From: Peptococcaceae bacterium
GTDB taxonomy: Bacteria > Bacillota > Dehalobacteriia > UBA4068 > JAAVYR01
Reading direction: 5' to 3'
Assembly (NCBI GenBank): GCA_022791255.1
Contig: JAAVYR010000014.1
Location: 62,001 to 126,000, forward strand
DNA: 64,000 nt
Shown: positions 20,435 through 29,731 of the stretch, one piece after another
How positions within the stretch are numbered: position 1 is the first letter of the stretch
Layout of the letters: the number at the start of each line of letters is the position of its first letter
Translations under genes and position numbers: made by a program
Notes under the pieces: generated by a model
The model's input: the letters and a program-made list of their open reading frames with translations, nothing else
What the model was told of the DNA's origin: nothing
Database searches by the model: none

Positions 20435-22183
20435 ATGAATTCATTGGAAAATAAAAATACGAATGCAACAACTGCAAATGTAACAACGGCAATAGAAGAA
20501 CAAAACAAAAAAGATGCCGCTGAAGGCACCAACTTCATTCACAGTCAGATTGACGCGGAGCTGGAGCAAGGCCACGCAAGACAAATCCATACCCGCTTCC
20601 CACCAGAGCCAAACGGCTATCTCCATATCGGCCATGCAAAGTCTATTTGCTTAAACTTTGGGACCGCCCTAAAATATGCCGGCTTATGCAATCTGCGTTT
20701 CGACGACACCAACCCGGTAAAAGAAGACACCGAATACATCGACTCCATCATGGAAGATGTAAAATGGCTGGGCTTCGACTGGGAAGACCGCTTGCATTAC
20801 ACTTCTGATTATTTTCATATTTTATATGAAAATGCCGTTCACCTGATAAAAGAAGGCCTGGCCTTCGTCTGCGAACTAAATCAAGAAGAAATGCGTAAAT
20901 ACCGCGGCACCCTGACCCAACCAGGCACACCCAGCCCCTACCGAGACCGCCCTATCGAGGAAAATCTCCGTCTCTTTGAAGAGATGAAAGCCGGCAAATA
21001 CCCGGACGGCGCTATGGTCCTGCGGGCAAAAATCGATATGGCGTCTCCAAATATCGTCATGCGTGACCCGGTTATCTACCGTATCCAACATGAAAATCAT
21101 CACCGCACCGGAGATGAATGGTGCATTTATCCTATGTATGACTACGCCCATCCCCTCTCTGACGCTATCGAAAATATCACCCACTCTATCTGTACATTAG
21201 AATTTGAAAATAATCGCCCTCTTTATAATTGGATTATTGAACACAGCATTTTAGAGGCCAGACCACGGCAAATCGAGTTTGCCCGCTTAGGCCTTACCTA
21301 CACGGTCATGAGTAAACGGAAATTGCGCCGTCTAGTAGAAGCTGGCTTCGTTTCCGGTTGGGACGACCCTCGTATGCCAACCATATCTGGTCTTAGGAGA
21401 CGGGGTTACACCCCTGCTTCTATCAGGGATTTTTGTCAGAAAATCGGCGTGGCCAAGGCTAATAGCATGGTTGATATCGCCCTGCTGGAGCACTGCATCC
21501 GAGAAGATCTCAACTATAACGCACCAAGAGCCATGACAGTGCTACGCCCTGTAAAATTAGTGATTACCAATTACCCCGAAGGCAAGACAGAAATGCTCAC
21601 AGGGGATATTAACCCAGAACGGCCGGAAGACGGACAAAAAGAAATCCCCTTCTCCCGAGAAATTTACATTGAGAGAGAAGATGTCATGGCAGAGCCAGTA
21701 CCAAAATTCTTCCGTCTCTATCCCGGCAATGAAGCACGGTTAAAATATGCTTATATTATCAAATGTGAAGAAGTCATCACCGACGATGCCGGCAACATCA
21801 CAGAAGTCCATTGCACCTATGACCCTACTTCTAAATCTGGTGGAGAGACAGCTAATCGCAAAGTAAAGTCCACCCTTCACTGGGTAGACTGCGCTACCTG
21901 TAAGCCTGTAGAAGTGCGGCTCTATGACCATCTTTTCACAAAAGAAAATCCAGACGACACTGAAGAAGGACAAGATTTCACTGATTTCGTAAATCCAGAC
22001 TCTCTGACAATCCTTTCTGACGCCGTTACAGAACAATGGGTAGCAAAAGAACCAAAACAAAGCTATCAATTCTTACGGCAAGGCTATTTTGCCCTAGACC
22101 CAGACAGCACAGATGATAAGTTAGTCTTTAATCGAGTAGTATCCCTCAAGGACACCTGGGCAAAAATCCAAAAGAAAAACTAA
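20435..22183 (+). CDS. glnS: Glutaminyl-tRNA synthetase
   Basis: [46 protein letters not shown] (KMSKS-like). Confidence 0.96.
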   Translation: MNSLENKNTNATTANVTTAIEEQNKKDAAEGTNFIHSQIDAELEQGHARQIHTRFPPEPNGYLHIGHAKSICLNFGTALKYAGLCNLRFDDTNPVKEDTEYIDSIMEDVKWLGFDWEDRLHYTSDYFHILYENAVHLIKEGLAFVCELNQEEMRKYRGTLTQPGTPSPYRDRPIEENLRLFEEMKAGKYPDGAMVLRAKIDMASPNIVMRDPVIYRIQHENHHRTGDEWCIYPMYDYAHPLSDAIENITHSICTLEFENNRPLYNWIIEHSILEARPRQIEFARLGLTYTVMSKRKLRRLVEAGFVSGWDDPRMPTISGLRRRGYTPASIRDFCQKIGVAKANSMVDIALLEHCIREDLNYNAPRAMTVLRPVKLVITNYPEGKTEMLTGDINPERPEDGQKEIPFSREIYIEREDVMAEPVPKFFRLYPGNEARLKYAYIIKCEEVITDDAGNITEVHCTYDPTSKSGGETANRKVKSTLHWVDCATCKPVEVRLYDHLFTKENPDDTEEGQDFTDFVNPDSLTILSDAVTEQWVAKEPKQSYQFLRQGYFALDPDSTDDKLVFNRVVSLKDTWAKIQKKN

Positions 22184-22223
22184 AAAAAGCCCTGTTATGA
22201 AAAGTTCATAACAGGGCTTTTTT
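22182..22223. terminator. Bidirectional terminator between glnS (+) and yitT-like gene (-)
   Basis: AAAAAAAGCCCTGTTATGAAAAGTTCATAACAGGGCTTTTTT perfect stem. Confidence 0.92.
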
Positions 22224-22224
22224 C

Positions 22225-23151
22225 TTATGATTTCAAGCTGCTACCTAATACATCGGATACTTCGGAAATAGTCACAAAGGCTTTATTATCAATGGCAGAA
22301 ATGAGCCGCTTCATCCTCCCTACCTGGAAACGGTTGACTACAAAGTAAATAATGGTCTTCTCTTCATTAGAATAAAATCCTTTGGAAGCAATATGGGTAA
22401 TACCGCTGCCAAAAGCTTCCGAAAGCGCCTCACTCATTTCCTGCTCCTTGGTGGTCACAATCATGGCCGATTTTGCCTTATCCAGACCGTCTACAATAAA
22501 GTCCACCGCTTTAATGGCAACGCCATAAGTGATAATGGAATATAAGGGCGCTATCCAGCTTTGAAAAATAAAACCGATAACCACATAGAGCACTACATTA
22601 TACATCATCACAAAAGTACCTACCGTCATGCCTAATTTCTTGGCAAAGATGACAGCCAGCACCTCCATGCCGTCGATAGCACCACCATAACGAATGGTAA
22701 TGCCACTACCCATACCAGAGATTAATCCACCGAAAATCGCACAAAGAATTAAGTCGTATTCTGCAATAGGCGAACCATGGGTTACATCAATGGGCAGCAC
22801 ATCTGTAATCAGATAGGACACAAGAGAATAGATAAATACAGCCCAGATAGAATACACTGTAAACGCGACACCTTGCTTTTTATAACCGAAAGCAAAAAGG
22901 GGAATATTCAACACAATCAGGAAAAAGGACAAAGTCAAGGCCTCTGGCGTCAACTGCCACAAGAGCATGGCTGTACCAGAAATCCCGCTATCATATAGCC
23001 CTCCCGGCGCTAAAAACATAGTAACCCCCACGGCGTTAATAGCACCAGCAATCAAAAGGATTATAAAAGTAGAAAACTTTAATTCCGAAAAAACCTCGCT
23101 TACCTTTGATTGTTTAGACACACTTTGATTTTGTGTTCTCGTTTCTGTCAC
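22225..23151 (-). CDS. YitT family membrane protein (DUF2179 C-terminal domain)
   Basis: GLYDSGISGTAMLL, GGAIDGMEVLAVI, TIIYFVVNRFQVGRMKRLISAIDNKAFVTISEVSDVLG. Confidence 0.9.
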   Translation of the reverse strand: MTETRTQNQSVSKQSKVSEVFSELKFSTFIILLIAGAINAVGVTMFLAPGGLYDSGISGTAMLLWQLTPEALTLSFFLIVLNIPLFAFGYKKQGVAFTVYSIWAVFIYSLVSYLITDVLPIDVTHGSPIAEYDLILCAIFGGLISGMGSGITIRYGGAIDGMEVLAVIFAKKLGMTVGTFVMMYNVVLYVVIGFIFQSWIAPLYSIITYGVAIKAVDFIVDGLDKAKSAMIVTTKEQEMSEALSEAFGSGITHIASKGFYSNEEKTIIYFVVNRFQVGRMKRLISAIDNKAFVTISEVSDVLGSSLKS

Positions 23152-23210
23152 ACCAACACCTCTTTCCTCATCATATTATTCCCACAGAACTATAAATAAA
23201 ACCATCATTT

Positions 23211-23239
23211 TAAGATCCTTCGCTACGCTCAGGATGACA
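23211..23239. repeat. REP-like short palindrome
   Basis: AAGATCCTTCGCTACGCTCAGGATGACA; same core as 11.6, 44.3 and 62.0 kb. Confidence 0.6.
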
Positions 23240-23251
23240 TAGATAAACCAC

Positions 23252-24043
23252 TTAAAAACGAGAAAGCTGCTTTTCACTCTTCACGCCATCCATGAGATAG
23301 GTATAGTCTTTGCCATGGCTTCTTTGCCACAAGAAAATCATAACACCAATCAGCATCCCAGCAACACTAATAACCATAGCCATCCGGAACGGCCCCAACA
23401 TTAGGCTATCTGTCCGCAGCTGCTCGATAAAAAACCGACCTAAAGAATAGCCAAAAGCATAAAGGGCCAGCACATAACCTTGCCGTTGAGGCGGACGATT
23501 TAAATACCAAAGCAATAAAACACACAGCCCCAAATCCCAAATAGACTCGTATAAAAAAGTAGGATGACGATAAGCCCCGTCGATATACATAGCCCAAGGC
23601 AAATTGGTTTCGTAGCCATATGCTTCTTGATTAAAGAAATTACCCCAGCGGCCGATAGCCTGCCCTAAGGCCACCGAAGGCATAGCCACATCTGCAAAGA
23701 GCCAAAAAGGCTTTTTCTTCAGCCGACCATAGAGGATACCTACCAAAATCGCCCCGATAAGCCCCCCATGGATAGCCATGCCGCCATGCCAGATTTTAAT
23801 GATTTCTCCTGGGTGCGCACTATAATAATCCCAAGAAAAAAGCACATAGTAGACTCTCGCGCCGATAACAGCTGCCGGCAATACCCACAAGCCCACATCT
23901 AAAATATCATCCAAGACGATACCTTTTTTCTTCCCCTCTTTTGCTGCTAAAAAAAGTCCCACTGCCATAGCAGAAGCGATGAGAATACCATACCATCTTA
24001 CAGTAAAAGGCCCTAGGACAAAAGCAATACCATTCTGGTTCAT
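23252..24043 (-). CDS. lgt: Prolipoprotein diacylglyceryl transferase
   Basis: RWYGILIASAMAVG, GGMAIHGGLIGA, AIGRWGNFFNQEAYG. Confidence 0.96.
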   Translation of the reverse strand: MNQNGIAFVLGPFTVRWYGILIASAMAVGLFLAAKEGKKKGIVLDDILDVGLWVLPAAVIGARVYYVLFSWDYYSAHPGEIIKIWHGGMAIHGGLIGAILVGILYGRLKKKPFWLFADVAMPSVALGQAIGRWGNFFNQEAYGYETNLPWAMYIDGAYRHPTFLYESIWDLGLCVLLLWYLNRPPQRQGYVLALYAFGYSLGRFFIEQLRTDSLMLGPFRMAMVISVAGMLIGVMIFLWQRSHGKDYTYLMDGVKSEKQLSRF

Positions 24044-24205
24044 ACAGCCTCTTTTCCGGTTTATCCTGAAAACCTAGTTGTTATTCTTAGAATTTAGATT
24101 ATAATAGTGAACAGGAAAAATCAATCTTTTTGTAAGGAAAATGCCCTTCAAAAATTCACTTTTCAATTTTACTTTAAGAGAAATAAAAGGAGCTTATTCA
24201 TTACC

Positions 24206-25228
24206 ATGGAACAGTTCAATAAAACTGCCTCATCTACCATACATATCTTATCACAGAAAGATGAGAAAAAGCTGAAACATTCTGACGAACCCCAAACTTT
24301 TTCTTACCTAAACTTTCGCCCGGTGGAGATTTCCCACCGACCGCTGATTAACAGCTACCTGCAAGACCATCACTACAACACCATCGAATATTTATTTACC
24401 ACCCTCTTTATCTGGCAGGAGTCTTATGGCTTTGCCTGGGCAGAGGAAGAAGATGTTCTCTACATCCGCAGCTGTTATCACAATCAGACAAAATTTTTTC
24501 CACCCATCCTCAAGACCAGTGCTATCCCTCTAGAAAAACAACCGCTGGCATATGCTGCCGCCATTGAAAAAATCCTTGTCTATTGCAAGGAAAACAGCAT
24601 AGAACCAATCTTTGAAGAAATCACCGAACAAGACCGGGACAACATGCTGCACTACCTCAAACAAGACTTTCACTTTCAAGCCAATCGGGATTTAGCCAAC
24701 TATATTTATTATGTATCTACCCTGACCCACTTAAAAGGTCGTTCTTTTAACGGCAAGCGCAACCATATCCGCCATTTTGAGGCAGAAAATCCCGGTTACC
24801 AATTTCAGCCCATCACAGAGGCTCTATTGCCTGCCTGCCGCCTTCATGCCGAGGGCTGGTATGAGCACCACCCGGAAAAAGACCAGTCTACCTTGATAGA
24901 AGAAAAAGAAGCCATCCTCAAAGCGCTGGACTACTTTACCGAGTTAGAGCTTACTGGCGGCTGTATCATCATAGATGGGAAAGTAGAAGGCTTTGCTATC
25001 GGAGAACCACTCAATCCAGATATGGCAGTCATCCACTTTGAAAAAGGCAATTTAAATATTAACGGCATTTATACTGCATTAAATAAATATTTCTTAGCGC
25101 AAAGCTGGCAAGACTATCTCTTGGTAAACCGAGCAGAAGACCTGGGGCTGCCCGGACTAAAAAAAGCCAAAAAAGACTATAAACCAGCTTGGCTGGAAAT
25201 GAAATACACCGCAACCCGTATCCAATAA
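24206..25228 (+). CDS. DUF2156 domain protein (phosphatidylglycerol lysyltransferase-like C-terminal acyltransferase fold)
   Basis: NGKRNHIRHFE, IIDGKVEGFAIGEPL, VNRAEDLGLPGLKKAKKDYKPAW; start at Met with AGGAG SD (ORF track start 24107). Confidence 0.85.
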   Translation: MEQFNKTASSTIHILSQKDEKKLKHSDEPQTFSYLNFRPVEISHRPLINSYLQDHHYNTIEYLFTTLFIWQESYGFAWAEEEDVLYIRSCYHNQTKFFPPILKTSAIPLEKQPLAYAAAIEKILVYCKENSIEPIFEEITEQDRDNMLHYLKQDFHFQANRDLANYIYYVSTLTHLKGRSFNGKRNHIRHFEAENPGYQFQPITEALLPACRLHAEGWYEHHPEKDQSTLIEEKEAILKALDYFTELELTGGCIIIDGKVEGFAIGEPLNPDMAVIHFEKGNLNINGIYTALNKYFLAQSWQDYLLVNRAEDLGLPGLKKAKKDYKPAWLEMKYTATRIQ

Positions 25229-25274
25229 ACTGCAACGCTACCCAATCAGCAAAATCATATAGGAGCAATACAAG

Positions 25275-26504
25275 ATGACAAACACAATAGATTATCAAAC
25301 AACAACTACCCTTCCTCAACATCCTACGACGGAACAAACAGCAGAAATCATCAACTTATGGCGTTACTGCTTCCAGGATAGTGAAGCCTTCATCCAATGG
25401 TATTTTACAGATTGTTACACCCCAGAACAAACCTATTTGCTGCAAGCAAAAGACCAGGAACTGGTAGCTGCCGCTCTACAGAGCCGTCCTTATACACTGC
25501 ACATCAGAGGTACAGAGTTTCCCGCTGCTTATTTGGCAGGCGTCTGCACCCATCCTGCTTACCGCGGAGACGGTTACTTCCGTCAGCTATTCCCTGCTGT
25601 CTTACAGCAGTTAGCCCAGAAGGGTATGGCAATAGCTTTTTTACAACCAATAGATAATCTCCTTTATCAACCCTATGATTTTGCTTTCACTCACTACCGG
25701 CAGGATTATTGCCTTACCATGACAGATATAGCAAGCTTAGCTAAAAAAGGCGCCGCCAATGCACAAGAATACACCATCACCCTGATAACGGAACCAGAAA
25801 AATATTGGTACCTCTATCAAGAAATCTACCGGACATATCATAGCAACCACCATGGCTATGCCTGCCGCACAGAAGATAACTGGCGTGAGCACTTGACGGA
25901 TTGGCAGTTAGACCAAGGGCATATAGCACTATTCTCTTACCAAAACCAAGCCACTGCTTATCTAGTGTATCGACTGGAAGGCTCAAAGCTAGAAATCTTA
26001 GAGATGGCTTACCAAAGACCAGCAGATTATCAGGCCATCTGGCACTACATCTATGGCCATCGCACCCAGGCAGAACAAATCTGCTGGAGTGCCCCCATGG
26101 AAGATAAACTATTAGAAACAATCCCCCACTGGCAAGGGAAATGCAATCTGCACCCAGATGTAATGACGCGCATTCTTTCCGTAGAGTCGCTGTTATCCCA
26201 TGTTACCTACCCCAGAGACTTTACCGGCATCTTGTGGCTCACCATCACAGATGACATTATCCCAGCTAATAACGGTACCTTTTCTTTAAGCATCCATCAA
26301 GGAACCGCTGCCATCAGAAAAATGGCATACACCCCTAACGCTTATTGCAGCCTTAGCATAAAAGACCTAACCGCTTTAATTATGGGACAAGCTTCTGCCC
26401 TAGAGTTAGTTGAACAAGGACAACTAACTGGTATCGAAAATCAAATTCACGCCTTAGAAAAGTTATTTCCAAAAAAGAAAAACACCATAAATGAAAGTTT
26501 TTAA
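25275..26504 (+). CDS. GNAT family N-acetyltransferase (Eis-like, with sterol-carrier-like C-terminus)
   Basis: FPAAYLAGVCTHPAYRGDGYFRQLFPAVLQQLAQKGMAIAFLQP; C-terminal LSIKDLTALIMG. Confidence 0.82.
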   Translation: MTNTIDYQTTTTLPQHPTTEQTAEIINLWRYCFQDSEAFIQWYFTDCYTPEQTYLLQAKDQELVAAALQSRPYTLHIRGTEFPAAYLAGVCTHPAYRGDGYFRQLFPAVLQQLAQKGMAIAFLQPIDNLLYQPYDFAFTHYRQDYCLTMTDIASLAKKGAANAQEYTITLITEPEKYWYLYQEIYRTYHSNHHGYACRTEDNWREHLTDWQLDQGHIALFSYQNQATAYLVYRLEGSKLEILEMAYQRPADYQAIWHYIYGHRTQAEQICWSAPMEDKLLETIPHWQGKCNLHPDVMTRILSVESLLSHVTYPRDFTGILWLTITDDIIPANNGTFSLSIHQGTAAIRKMAYTPNAYCSLSIKDLTALIMGQASALELVEQGQLTGIENQIHALEKLFPKKKNTINESF

Positions 26505-26578
26505 AACGGAAGCTTTTCATCAAAAGAGCGCTTTTGCCTTCTGTCAGAAGCAGTAAGGCGTTCTCATACCCAGTAGCA
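26492..26578. repeat. 91-bp element family, degenerate copy (E0)
   Basis: Eye alignment to E1-E5 (CGGAAGC, CTTCTGTCAGAAGCAGTA, ...CCCAGTAGCA); overlaps the last codons of the GNAT gene. Confidence 0.4.
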
Positions 26579-28015
26579 CTACATGTCATTCTGAGCACAG
26601 CGGATACTGCCACTTTTTAAGGAAGCATTACCTCCTACTTCCGCCAAATGCCTACCAGCTATCAGAGGTACTCGGTAGTGCCCAGGTACAGCGTGGCAAT
26701 ATTCCGGAACCTTTTGGATAGTAAAGGAACCATTGGATACTTCATAAGCCCCAGCACCAGAACCAATACCCGCAACATTGGTAACAGCAATTGTTTTAGA
26801 TACTTTGCTGCTTAATTCTGTTTCTAGTGCAGCTTTGGTTCTAGCCGTTACTGCAGTTAGATTTGCAGAGCGAATATTATTTAAGTCATAACCACTTTGC
26901 GCATAAATAGGGGTAGCGTCAGCACCCCATTTTTGTTTATTGGCCGTATAGTAAGTACCATTATTCACCGTCAAGCTGCACGCGTTAGACTTCCGAATGG
27001 TACCGCCAGAACCGGCTGTACCACCTTTACCGCCGCCCCAAGAAATAGAAGAAGCACTATTACCATCAGTGCCGCCAAAACCACCGATTAAGCCGCCTTT
27101 ATAATACGCATATCTACCACCACCAGTATCCCCCTGGGCAAAATAACCACCGCCGCCACTGTGCCAGTTCGAGGTTACCCCCTTGGCGCCGCCTGTACCG
27201 TTTTCCCGTTTGGCACCACCTGTTTCCCCAGAACCGCCAGAGAACCCACCGGCACCACCAGCCGTATCACCGCCGCCAGCACCAGCACCACCGCCACCGA
27301 TACCCGCAGCCGGGTATCCGCCGCCACCACCGCCAGAAGTCGCCGTAACGCCTGACACGGTACCAGTACCGCCACCAGCTCCGCCTGCACCACCGTTTGC
27401 AGTTACTTTTACATTGTCAAGAAGATTAATAGTCCCAGCACTAACCCCGTTACCACCATTACCACGACTAGGAGTGCCACCAATACCGCCATTCCCACCG
27501 ATGCCGGCACCTGCACCACCACCGCCGCCGCCGCCAATATCTACCTGACCGGCCACACCAAGCTGTTGGATACCACCATCACCTGCCGGTCCACCATTAG
27601 CTGTTAAATAACCGTGCCCCATGACAGTCAACGTCGTACCGCTAGGAACAAATATTCCGGCATAACCAGCAGCAGCCTGAGAGCCTGTTGGATTAGCCCC
27701 ATTACCAGCCTTCCCCCCAGTTACCTGCAAAGTACCATCTACCACCAAAGTCAGGTGCGCATTACCGCCCAAGCTAATTGGGCTACAACCATTTTCGTAG
27801 TCGTTAATCTTCACCGTTTGATTTGCCGGCACCCGCAAAGTAGCAGAACCACTTGACAGCACAAAAGTAGTGTTGCTGATGTCTGCTGACTGCAGGCTAT
27901 AATCGCCACCGTTAGCTAGGTTGTAGATTTTGTTGCTTTGCGGTGCAAAGCTCCCAGCGAGCGTCCCGGTACTGCTTGGCGCCGCCCATGCCGCCTGTGG
28001 GATAGGGGGAACCAT
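26579..28015 (-). CDS. Glycine-rich extracellular protein A (paralogue of 28382..29731; N-terminus frameshifted and stop codon lost relative to copy B, possibly degraded)
   Basis: PQAAWAAPSSTGTLAGSFAPQSNKIYNLANGGDYSLQSADISNTTFVLSSGSATLRVPA..., dense GGGGAGAGIGGNGGIGG tracts; ORF extends 40 aa into repeat sequence. Confidence 0.6.
   Translation of the reverse strand: MVPPIPQAAWAAPSSTGTLAGSFAPQSNKIYNLANGGDYSLQSADISNTTFVLSSGSATLRVPANQTVKINDYENGCSPISLGGNAHLTLVVDGTLQVTGGKAGNGANPTGSQAAAGYAGIFVPSGTTLTVMGHGYLTANGGPAGDGGIQQLGVAGQVDIGGGGGGGAGAGIGGNGGIGGTPSRGNGGNGVSAGTINLLDNVKVTANGGAGGAGGGTGTVSGVTATSGGGGGGYPAAGIGGGGAGAGGGDTAGGAGGFSGGSGETGGAKRENGTGGAKGVTSNWHSGGGGYFAQGDTGGGRYAYYKGGLIGGFGGTDGNSASSISWGGGKGGTAGSGGTIRKSNACSLTVNNGTYYTANKQKWGADATPIYAQSGYDLNNIRSANLTAVTARTKAALETELSSKVSKTIAVTNVAGIGSGAGAYEVSNGSFTIQKVPEYCHAVPGHYRVPLIAGRHLAEVGGNASLKSGSIRCAQNDM
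26608..26698. repeat. 91-bp TIR element, copy E1
   Basis: TGCCACTTTTTAAGGAAGC...CCCAGGTACAGCGTGGCA. Confidence 0.8.
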
Positions 28016-28034
28016 GGAGAGCAGCAGGGAATGA

Positions 28035-28125
28035 TGCCACGCTCTACGAAAGCACTACTTTCTACTACCGACAAATGTCTATCATCTGTCAGAGGTACTC
28101 ACTATTTCTCATGTACAGCGTGGCA
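28035..28125. repeat. 91-bp TIR element, copy E2
   Basis: TGCCACGCTCTACGAAAGC...CATGTACAGCGTGGCA; ends are near-perfect inverted repeats. Confidence 0.85.
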
Positions 28126-28154
28126 CTACTTGTCATCCTGAGCATAGCGGATAC

Positions 28155-28246
28155 TGCCACTTTTTACGGAAGCACTTTATCCTACTACCGCCATCTACCC
28201 ATCATTCTGTCTGAAGTAGTAAGTATTTATCAGGCCCAGCGTGGCA
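28155..28246. repeat. 92-bp TIR element, copy E3
   Basis: TGCCACTTTTTACGGAAGCACTTTATCCTACTACCGCC...GGCCCAGCGTGGCA. Confidence 0.8.
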
Positions 28247-28290
28247 CAATAAGATGCTTCGTCGCTATGCTCCTCAGCATGACAAAATGA

Positions 28291-28381
28291 TGCCACTATC
28301 ACGAAAGCATTTTATCCTACTTCCACCAATTACTTACCTCTCTGCCGGAAGCACTCGGTAATGCCCATGTACAACGTGGCA
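28291..28381. repeat. 91-bp TIR element, copy E4
   Basis: TGCCACTATCACGAAAGCATTTTATCCTACTTCCACC...CCATGTACAACGTGGCA. Confidence 0.8.
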
Positions 28382-29731
28382 CTATTCCGGAACCTTTTGG
28401 ATGGTAAAGGAACCATTAGAACTTTCTGTATAACCTGCTCCGGAACCAACCCCAGCAAGTGCTGTAGCTTTGATGGAACTACTCTTACCTTTTGTGCCCA
28501 GCTCGCTTTCTAGTGCACTTTTCGTTCTGGCGTTTACATTGGTGACCCCTGCTGTCCGCAACAGTGCTAAGTCATAACCGCTTTGGGCATAGATAGGCGT
28601 TGGATTAGAACCCCAGGCTTTTGAAGCTGTTTTGTAGCTGCCATTTACCACCGTCAGGGTTGCTGTATTAGCCCTGTATACAATTCCACCAGCACCAGAT
28701 TGCCCACCATGACCACTAACTAATGTATTGGCACCAGCAGGACTATCCGGAATATAGCAATGCGCACCGCCACCACCAATTAATCGGTATTCAACTTCAT
28801 TGGCGGCACCAGCCTGAAAATAACCATTACCTGGGTTCATCCACCAAGTACCTTGGCGAAAAGGTGCTTCCGGATGAGCAAGACCATCACTAGCGCGACG
28901 GACAGGTTTAGAAGCACCACTTGTAATTTCAGCCATACCACCAGAAAAGCCACCAGCACCACTACCAGCATCCCCTGCACCGCCACCGGCGCCGCCACCA
29001 CCGATACCAGCAGCAGGATAACCGCCACCGCCACCACTACCAGGTTGACCACTACTAATATTCGAATGGTCAGAAGTCCCCCCTGCACCACCTGCACCAC
29101 CGTAGGCAAATACTTTTACCGTTTCATATATACTGATACTACCAGCACTTACCCCTACACCACCATTACCTGCTGCACGCCGACCACCAACACCACCGTC
29201 GCCACCAATACCAGCGCCAGCTCCACCACCACCACCTGCACCACCATTGGTTGCAATATTAGCATCGCCACCATCACCAGCATGACCACCATTAGCAGTT
29301 AAAGAACCTGTTCCTTTGATGACCAAGTTTGTGCCAGAAGGCACGGAAATACCAGCATACCCTTTTGCTGCATCAGTAACGGAAGTAGAACCTTTTTCCC
29401 CTGCACCGCCAGTAACAACTAAAGTACCATCCACTATCAGGGTTAGTTTCCCGCTACCACTCAGACTAATAGGACTACAACCACTGCCAGCATCGTTAAT
29501 CTTCACTGTCTGTCCTGCCGGCACTCGCAAAGTAGCAGAGCCGCTTGACAGCACAAAGGCAGTGCTGCTGATGTCCGCTGACTGCAGGCTATAATCGCCG
29601 CCATTTGCCAATGGATAGATTTTGTTGCTTTGCGGTGCAAAGCTCCCAGCGAGCGTCCCGGTACTGCTTGGCGCCGCCCATGCCGCCTGTGGGATAGGGG
29701 GAACCATGGAGAGCAGCAGGGATATTGCCAC
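28382..29731 (-). CDS. Glycine-rich extracellular protein B
   Basis: GTG-initiated MAISLLLSMVPPIPQAAWA hydrophobic signal-like start then glycine-rich domain; C-terminal NGSFTIQKVPE-stop; start codon lies inside element E5 and no clear SD is visible. Confidence 0.7.
   Translation of the reverse strand: MAISLLLSMVPPIPQAAWAAPSSTGTLAGSFAPQSNKIYPLANGGDYSLQSADISSTAFVLSSGSATLRVPAGQTVKINDAGSGCSPISLSGSGKLTLIVDGTLVVTGGAGEKGSTSVTDAAKGYAGISVPSGTNLVIKGTGSLTANGGHAGDGGDANIATNGGAGGGGGAGAGIGGDGGVGGRRAAGNGGVGVSAGSISIYETVKVFAYGGAGGAGGTSDHSNISSGQPGSGGGGGYPAAGIGGGGAGGGAGDAGSGAGGFSGGMAEITSGASKPVRRASDGLAHPEAPFRQGTWWMNPGNGYFQAGAANEVEYRLIGGGGAHCYIPDSPAGANTLVSGHGGQSGAGGIVYRANTATLTVVNGSYKTASKAWGSNPTPIYAQSGYDLALLRTAGVTNVNARTKSALESELGTKGKSSSIKATALAGVGSGAGYTESSNGSFTIQKVPE

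Noticed and set aside
27183-27548. Proline-rich plus-strand ORF (APPVSPEPPENPPAPPAVSPPPAPAPPPP...)
   Set aside because: Expected antisense artefact of a glycine-rich gene (GGN codons read as CCN).
26900-29300. Microsatellite-like CCACCACCGCCG tracts as independent repeats
   Set aside because: Explained by glycine codon runs in the minus-strand CDSs.
28853-29302. 149-aa Thr-rich plus-strand ORF
   Set aside because: Antisense of the glycine-rich copy B gene in another frame (GGT/GGTGGT giving ACC/ACCACC); low complexity and no initiation signals.
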